This document shows, in pieces, positions 57,961 through 64,000 of a DNA stretch of 64,000 nucleotides. The DNA comes from Polymyxa betae (taxonomy: Eukaryota > Endomyxa > Phytomyxea > Plasmodiophorida > Plasmodiophoridae), in the NCBI GenBank assembly GCA_003693705.1, contig RBZT01000855.1, forward strand, positions 124,001 through 188,000, given 5' to 3'. The stretch's first letter is position 1; every line of letters starts with the position of its first letter. The position numbers and the translations under genes were made by a program. A model generated the notes under the pieces. It searched no databases. It saw only the letters and a list, made by a program, of their open reading frames with translations, and was not told where the DNA came from.

Positions 57961-59317
57961 ATGTCCAATATGGCAATATGTCGACCTGGATACTTCTTAG
58001 CCACCATAGTTGTCGCCCTCGTAACCGCCCAAGTTCGATCACACGGTGCTGACAGCCACTCCCATCATGACCACCATGATCACCTCCATCACCGCCATCA
58101 TCATGCACATGGGCATGGTTCTCAACATCAACATTCTCATAAGCACAACTATCACCGCAGTATGTCGTTTATCTTGTTTATCTGGACGCATCTTGAAGAT
58201 AAACCTCAGAAAGTACGATTGCCCGTCAAGAGGAGCCTGGAATCGCTCGCTCGTCAGACTATTCAGTATGGCTTCAAACTTTGTTTGCTACAGCTGTTAT
58301 TGGATTGGCACCTATTCTTATATTGGCCTTTATACCGTCCAATATTGGCAGTAAAAATCAAACTAGTCAGGGCAGGTTGAAAGTTTTATTAGCATTTGCG
58401 GTGGGAGGTCTCCTAGGTGACGTGTTTCTCCATTTGCTTCCACACGCCATGGAGCATCATTCGCACAACCACGAACTCAGCCACAGCCATGACCATGGTG
58501 CTTCAGGATTGTGGGTTCTGACCGGAATACTGCTGTTTTTGGTCATCGAGAAGTTTGTTCTCACGTTCAGCACATCCGGCCATGGACATTCACATTCGCA
58601 TTCGAAAAAAGCGGAATTATCAACCGTTGATCAAGCAGACCTAAAACATAACGCGGAACAACAACCAAAAGCTGAACAAAATTTAAGGCATAGAGGTAAA
58701 AGCTCGTTAGCGAAAAATGAGCACTCAACAGTTCCTGGCAAAGAAGCAAACGATTTCTTAGAAAAACGTATTGCCCCAGCCGCTTATTTAAATATAGCCG
58801 CCGATTTCACACACAACTTCACTGATGGTAAGGTTGTACTTCACCTTAAGCTTCTTGAAAATTATCTGTGATCACTTAGGTCTAGCGATTGGGTCGTCCT
58901 TCCTGCTCGATTCCAAGATTGGATTTGTTACGGTCGTAGCAGTCCTGTTACATGAAATTCCACACGAAATAGGAGATTTTGCTCTATTGATCCAAGCAGG
59001 GTTTTCCAGAAAGGCAGCGGTGAGAACTCAAATATGGTCGGCGCTAGGAGCACTGGTTGGGGCCGTTGTCGGCTTACTGGCAGAAGAATCTACACGCGAA
59101 TCATCATGGGTAAATAGTTCATCGGCAAGACTGAGACTGGATTATATTACATTATGCACTAGATAATGCCCATGACAGCAGGCGGGTTTCTGTACATTGC
59201 CATGAGCTCGGTGATCCCTGAACTTCTGAAGCCGGCTACTCCGATGCAGTCGATAAAAGAAGTTTCGGCCATCATTACAGGAATCGGGCTGATGGCCACA
59301 ATCTCATTGCTTGAGTG
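57961..59317 (+). CDS. ZIP-family zinc transporter, SLC39A7 (ZIP7/KE4) type
   Basis: Moves zinc from ER/Golgi lumen to cytosol. The signal peptide (YFLATIVVALVTAQV) is followed by a His-rich lumenal stretch (HSHHDHHDHLHHRHHHAHGH), typical of ZIP7. Membrane helices follow: FATAVIGLAPILILAFIPSN, LLAFAVGGLLGDVFLHLLPH (with the HLLPH motif) and VLTGILLFLVIEKFVLTF. A second His-rich loop (HGHSHSHSKK) comes next. The metal-site helices are [20 protein letters not shown] (HNFTDG) and VAVLLHEIPHEIGDFALLIQ (HEIPHE). The C-terminus is FLYIAMSSVIPELL. About 400 residues with small introns. HEIPHEIGDFA is the LIV-1/KE4 signature. Confidence 0.93.
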
Positions 59318-59465
59318 AAAAAATATTAAGCTTTATCCGGGAAATGTAATAAATATTTGGATATATGAGATGTTCCAGCATTGGTTTCCTCGCTTACAAT
59401 ATCACCACTAAATTTATCAGCTAGGTACCTTCTTGAAATCGCATCCAATTCCTAAGACATGTTAT

Positions 59466-62400
59466 TTACTCGTCTGCACAAGCCACAGAACATACATCTC
59501 CAGACGATGATTCCTCTAAAGAAACGAACTGAATCCGGGGGATGTCAAAGATGTCATTCTCCGATGACCCAAAAACTGAACAAGAATATTTGATAAATTA
59601 TGTGAGCAAAGGATCAGCAAATGACCATACCGGTTGGGCTCTCTTCCAACGACAATTTAGACCTTCTCGACATTCTATTAAGGCTTTTCCGCCTGCGGCT
59701 TGTAACTGGCGAACGTTGTATTCGGTCAAAGTTATCGCCATGAGAAGACCAACTGTATTCTGAAAGAGAATCGATAATTTTCGAGTCTGCATTAGAGCTA
59801 GACGACTGCTCTGGACCTGCAGAGTCTGAAGCAGATGTCCTTTCAGCAGCTGGTGGCTTAATCTCCACTGAGACAGAATTCAGCTCGGATTGGCCGTTTT
59901 CTTGAGCGCCGGAAGTTTGCGATCGACATAAGGTCCTGTTAGAACTAATCCTACTGTGTATTGAATGCGTATCAGAGGGCTCTAATCTCTCTTTTCCAGC
60001 AGAATCATCACGATCGACGTCAGTGAGCTGATTTAAAATAGCCTCAGAAGAAGGAGCAAGGGTATCTAAGAGCCAAGTCTGAACACACACAAGGGTCATG
60101 CATTCCATCAATCGTACCGTGTACTGACGCTGCACTTGGAATATGTGATTCAGAGAAATCTCTTGACTGGTAAGCAGAGGTCTCGGAAACAGTATTCTGT
60201 AAATGCGAATTAAAAGACTCGGCATTAATTCGTGATTCGTTTCTGAGACTGCTCAGAATAGCGGAAGAATTTTGCTGTTCTGAATTGGAACTTATTAACT
60301 CCATAATGCAGGTCTAAGAGGGCCCACTAACCGGTGAGACGATCAAGATTATCTGAAACAGTTTCTTGCAATTTTGCGATATCTGATTCAACCGAGTTAG
60401 GAGTGTCTGCAGAATGACAGCAGCATGATGTCCGATGTCGATTTCCCAAAGCATGTTGCTCCAAGGACTCGCGTAATGAGTTAATCTGCTGCTGCAACGA
60501 TTTAAACTAGCAGAAACCCGTCAGAATTGTTCAAAATATGCAAAGATATGCAGAATACCTGACGCCTGAATTGAAGAAGTGTCATCGACGATAAACCGCT
60601 ATAATCTGTAGCCTGGAAAACGTTCCGATGATTATCAATAACATTTAACAACTCTTCGGACAGCCCTTTGGTGGGAGAATCAGTCACAAATTGCGAATGA
60701 GAGATATTTTCAGTTCCACTGGACGGGCTCGACGAGATGTCAGGCGCAAATTTGTCAGGTTTGTTAGAGATTAAGGAATGAATTTCATTCTTATGTTGTT
60801 GCCTAATGGAACAATTCGGTTTTATAAATGCCGACTCGGTTGAATCGAAAGCCGATGTTTCTCTGCATTTAGGTAGTTCAGATTTCTCTCCAACAGGACC
60901 GTTTGCATGTTCTGAGATTCCGGGAGGTGAATATTCGGGTAGAAACGAGCATGCTAACGATGCTGGAGGAGGTATAATCTGAGATGATATCAAAATGAGT
61001 TTACATGCCGAGATGATTAGAATACAGCAACATTTTGAGGAGATGCGGATTTCGAACGGAGGTGGGACTCGCCAGAATGTCCTCTGTAGCTGCCTTCGGC
61101 TTGACCTAAGTGCAAAGGAGGCACTGAAGCACTACGTTGTGAATTTCGGGACTCATTAAGTTGATAATTGCTGCCTGCAAAAGAATTAAGTATCGCCAAC
61201 TCGAAGAAACCTAACAGCTAGCCACCGTTATCGTGATATGGGTCGATAGAATTACAATTGTTGAGCGCAGACTGAAAGTCAGATTGATGACGATCGTCAA
61301 TTTCGAACGACCACCGAAAGCAGACCTCAGACTTGGTCTGGGATCCAAGATGAATTGACGTCATGCCAAAATTAAATAGCTTCAAAACATTATCTGATGG
61401 CTGATTGCAAACAATTCTCAGTGACATCATCGGATAATAAGCAAGTGCATACAGTGGTTCGACATTCATAAAATACAGCATTATGGGGGCCCGGATGGAC
61501 AATAAGAACTAAGAAAGTCATCGGCTCTGGCGATACACGATCTTGAATATTATGATTATAAAGAAATCGCATACAGCTTGCCCACACATGAACAGATTGA
61601 AGAGAAACATCGGACTCCTGACCATAAATCCATATCCCAATTAACGGCCACTTGAATGCCAACGCATCTCTATAAGTTAAAGGCACCGCGTTGCGAACCT
61701 GAATAATCTTTAAATATAAGACAGGCTAAAAGAGATTTGATAACAAAATGACCTGATCTAACGTTAAATAACCGAATTGAAACACAGAATTCATTGGCAA
61801 AGAAAGGTTGCCTTTCTGCAGCGCTTCGCCAAGAGGATTGTTCAATATACGTAGAGGCTTGATTTGTACAAACTGTAATGTTGAAGTGGGAACAACAATG
61901 TGCCCATGCAGTGAGCAAACACCAGCTTCTTTGGTAAACTGACAGAAAATATTGATAAAACTGGAAACGGATGGGAAGTCATCCGATTCAAGATTACCAA
62001 TCGCACGACGAACAGCTGGAGACATATTAAGCTCGCCTGTCTGAGCAATGTAAGAATTTGCAAGACGATAGAGGTATCCTTATTTACTTGAATGTTGATA
62101 CAATCCAACTCGGTGTTTTCCGGTCGTTGAGATAAAAATTTATCGACATTGAAAACATAAGAATCGCCTGTACGTTTATATCGCCCTAAAAGGGTTCCAC
62201 ACCATTCCACACCAGGTCTCTAAGAAATTAATAAAGACTGCTGAGAAATAAAATCTACGTACTTGTGTATATTGATACACTTGCTCCAAAATGTGTATTG
62301 GAATAATAATGACAGGAAGAAAACGTTCAATGTTGATATCGACAAAATCGCCAACTGGCTTTCGATCCCACAGAACACTCCGATACGAAGGAAAACGAAA

Positions 62401-62473
62401 ATGCGACGAGATACTTCATGGGATCTAAGATAATCGCCCAGACAGACTTATATCAGTACCTATGCGAGTTCAT
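59466..62473 (-). CDS. STIL: STIL/Ana2-like centriole duplication protein
   Basis: Scaffold that binds PLK4 and SAS-6 to start procentriole assembly. A tiny first exon (MNSHS) splices over 46 nt to HFRFPSYRSVLWDRKPVGDF, matching STIL LPAKRDLMWDTTPRGE. The decisive block is AFKWPLIGIWIYGQESDVSL then VHVWASCMRFLYNHNIQDRV and VFYEC, which mirrors animal FPLVGIWLSGI...QVWACCLRYMFNSSVQERV...FYEC. A low-complexity Ser/Pro region follows. A short coiled coil (LQQQINSLRESLEQHALG, near 60,450) stands where the PLK4-binding coil lies. The C-terminus is disordered and ends SSSGDVCSVACADE. I could not place a clear STAN motif. About 900 residues. Confidence 0.85.
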
Positions 62474-63174
62474 ATTGGAGAACAGCGAGTCGGCAGAGTC
62501 GCTCCTTGACGGATTGCAAGCCGACGAAAAATAGCGACTTAAATCATTAACCGAGTCCATGGCCAACCCCGGCCAGGGGCGATAATGCGAGGCGGCCTAG
62601 CGAGAATGTTAATGCGATCAGGTAGATTCGAATTTGAAACGGAAGCAGGCTGTTGCGACTACAGGCATTCATGTAGAAGGGAGGCCAATATGTGCGGCGG
62701 CGGGGCCCACCTACAGTCGCACTCTCAGCGCGGGCTTGAAATTGCTCTTTTTGACCCATTGCAGCTCAAGAGATAGGGTGCATTAGACCGAAAGTGTGTA
62801 TACCCGGTCAGTACGTGGCTTCAGTTCATACAGCAGAAACGGTCTACTCAAGGATCGAAGGGACATTTTGAGTTTGTTGCAGCAATTCTTGGACTCAGAG
62901 TTCGGCTGGAGTTTATATAAACCCTTCTTGAAGATTTGCTGCCAGAAACTTGTTGTGTGACTGGCTCGCTTACGTTAATAGAGATCGATTTAGAATCGGT
63001 CGCCCACGCTCGCATCTGCGTAACTTCACTACCGTCTACCGGTACCTACATCCGCAGCTCTTCGATCTACGAACTTAAGTTTCCTGCCACAACCAATATT
63101 GTCGGTGTATTCGTTGAGGTCGGGCCTATCAGTTCCATTCAACTTTCGAGCATAAACTCTGAATTTGCATTACG
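62474..63174. other. About 700 bp between STIL and the globin gene
   Basis: Divergent promoter region. A GC-rich patch at 62547-62776 has short frames on both strands (70 codons minus, 63 codons plus). Neither resembles a known protein. The plus frame at 62936-63174 (TLIEIDLESVAHARICVTSL) leads into the globin start and may be leader sequence or an upstream exon. Confidence 0.4.
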
Positions 63175-64000
63175 ATGGAGAAGATCAATCGTGATCAGCT
63201 ATACACGGATTTGCTTTACCGCTTCCAGTATGTTTCCAAATTCGTTGACTTTGGCGACGAAGACAAAAAAATGATTCATGACGCCGCCACCCATCTGGCT
63301 CCTCTTGTTCCGACCGTTGTGAACGCCGGTATGTCTCATCTTTCAAGTTTCCGAACTTCAATTGATTTGATTTTTCAGTGTACACCAAGCTGTTCTCATT
63401 TGACATCACCAAAAAGCACTTCGCTGCACAAATGGAGCATTTTAAAGGAAACGTTATTAACAATATCGAGGAGTTATCTCAAGATAGGTTAGTCCTGCTG
63501 GTTTACTGCTGTAAATGGCTAATTTTGCTATAGTGAACAAATCAAGTTCAGGAAAGACATGCTTTCGAAATATCTTACAAAGCTTGTCACAGCCGAGTAT
63601 AACGAAGCATTTGTGAAATACCTGGATTGGGTTGCCCTGGTTTGCCCCTTATTTCTGCCTATTATTGTTATCTGATGCAGCTAATAGATTCACACCAAGA
63701 CTGAGATCAAGAAGAGCCCTATCAATGTCGAGTACATTCACATTAATGCACTGCTAGGATACGTCGAAAACATCTTAATCGCTGCCATTTCGGATTTACC
63801 CTTAGAGGCTGCCCTTAAGAAGAAGACATTATTAGCATTCAACAAGCTGCTATGGATCCAGAACGACTTATTCTCCCAATATTACGTGTACGATGGCTGC
63901 GATTTAGTTAATTCGCGAGCGAAAGAAAAGAAAGTGCAACGCCCATCATGCAAACAGGGCATAATGTCACTGTGTTGTCCAGTAAGCAATGGCATTCCTG
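63175..64000 (+). CDS. Protoglobin-domain (globin-coupled-sensor type) protein, 3' end missing
   Basis: Haem-binding sensor globin; fungi carry many single-domain forms. Exons 63175-63328, 63379-63487, 63534-63639 and 63688 onward (introns 50, 46 and 48 nt) read without a stop to the window end. MEKINRDQLYTDLLYRFQYV then FVDFGDEDKK starts the pre-A/A helix. LAPLVPTVVNAVYTKLFSFD is the family B/C block. RKDMLSKYLTKLVTAEYNEA leads to the proximal-His segment WVALIHTKTE. VEYIHINALLGYVENILIAA and FNKLLWIQNDLFSQYYV close the fold. A Cys-rich tail follows (CKQGIMSLCCPVSNG), possibly a lipidated or membrane anchor. Confidence 0.87.

Noticed and set aside
59560-59640. SFADPLLT...FIKYSC looked like the STIL STAN motif.
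   Set aside because: It contains an in-frame stop and falls inside a 55-nt GT-AG intron; the spliced protein skips it.
62547-62776. Overlapping 63- and 70-codon frames on both strands in a GC-rich patch.
   Set aside because: No homology, and the two frames are mutually antisense; more likely promoter sequence between STIL and the globin gene.

Overview
This is a gene-dense nuclear window from a eukaryote. About 36 protein-coding genes sit on both strands, split by short GT-AG introns. Most introns I could place to the base are 44-58 nt long, clustering near 50. TAA, TAG and TGA all act as stops. I see no rRNA, tRNA, transposon or CRISPR array. The gene set points to a flagellated opisthokont, most likely an early-diverging (zoosporic) fungus or a close relative such as an aphelid or rozellid. 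The evidence is a kinesin-2 motor and a STIL/Ana2-type centriole duplication protein (flagella and centrioles), a TmcB-like PAS membrane protein, a protoglobin of the kind seen in fungi, Integrator subunit 2, an NF-YA subunit and a mitochondrial NOA1 GTPase. The lineage call is inference from gene content.

Layout. 0-10 kb: 3' part of a kinesin-2 gene, a Rho/Rac GTPase, INTS2, COG7, a small unknown protein. 10-17 kb: an SLC45-like sugar transporter, a small ORF, NOA1, SAR1, UBAC2, a RibD-type reductase-like protein. 17-24 kb: mitochondrial EF-G, then the splicing factors BCAS2/SPF27 and SF3A3. 24-34 kb: a 5.3-kb TmcB-like gene, a ZIP11-type zinc transporter, NF-YA, an EDR2-C (DUF1336) protein, an MMTAG2-like protein. 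34-42 kb: asparagine synthetase, a 1-kb gene-free stretch, an unknown protein, an acidic-tailed membrane protein, CSN7, ribosomal protein L19. 42-48.4 kb: NDUFAF3, a large RCC1 plus IPT/TIG protein, an LRR protein, and an acylphosphatase whose last exon overlaps the LRR coding region. 48.5-64 kb: a small basic protein, an F-BAR protein, PGAP1, a two-EH-domain plus LRR protein, a ZIP7-type transporter, STIL and a protoglobin cut by the window end.

Neighbours are not operons, but themes recur. Secretory pathway: SAR1, COG7, UBAC2, PGAP1, ZIP7. RNA processing: INTS2, BCAS2, SF3A3. Mitochondrial function: EF-G, NOA1, NDUFAF3. Centriole/flagellum: kinesin-2, STIL. The two mitochondrial translation/ribosome-assembly genes share a tandem telomere-like box just upstream of their start codons. 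Convergent genes are packed so tightly that three pairs overlap at or across their stop codons. Most exon joins were worked out by hand from reading frame, GT-AG sites and family similarity; no alignment or transcript data were available.
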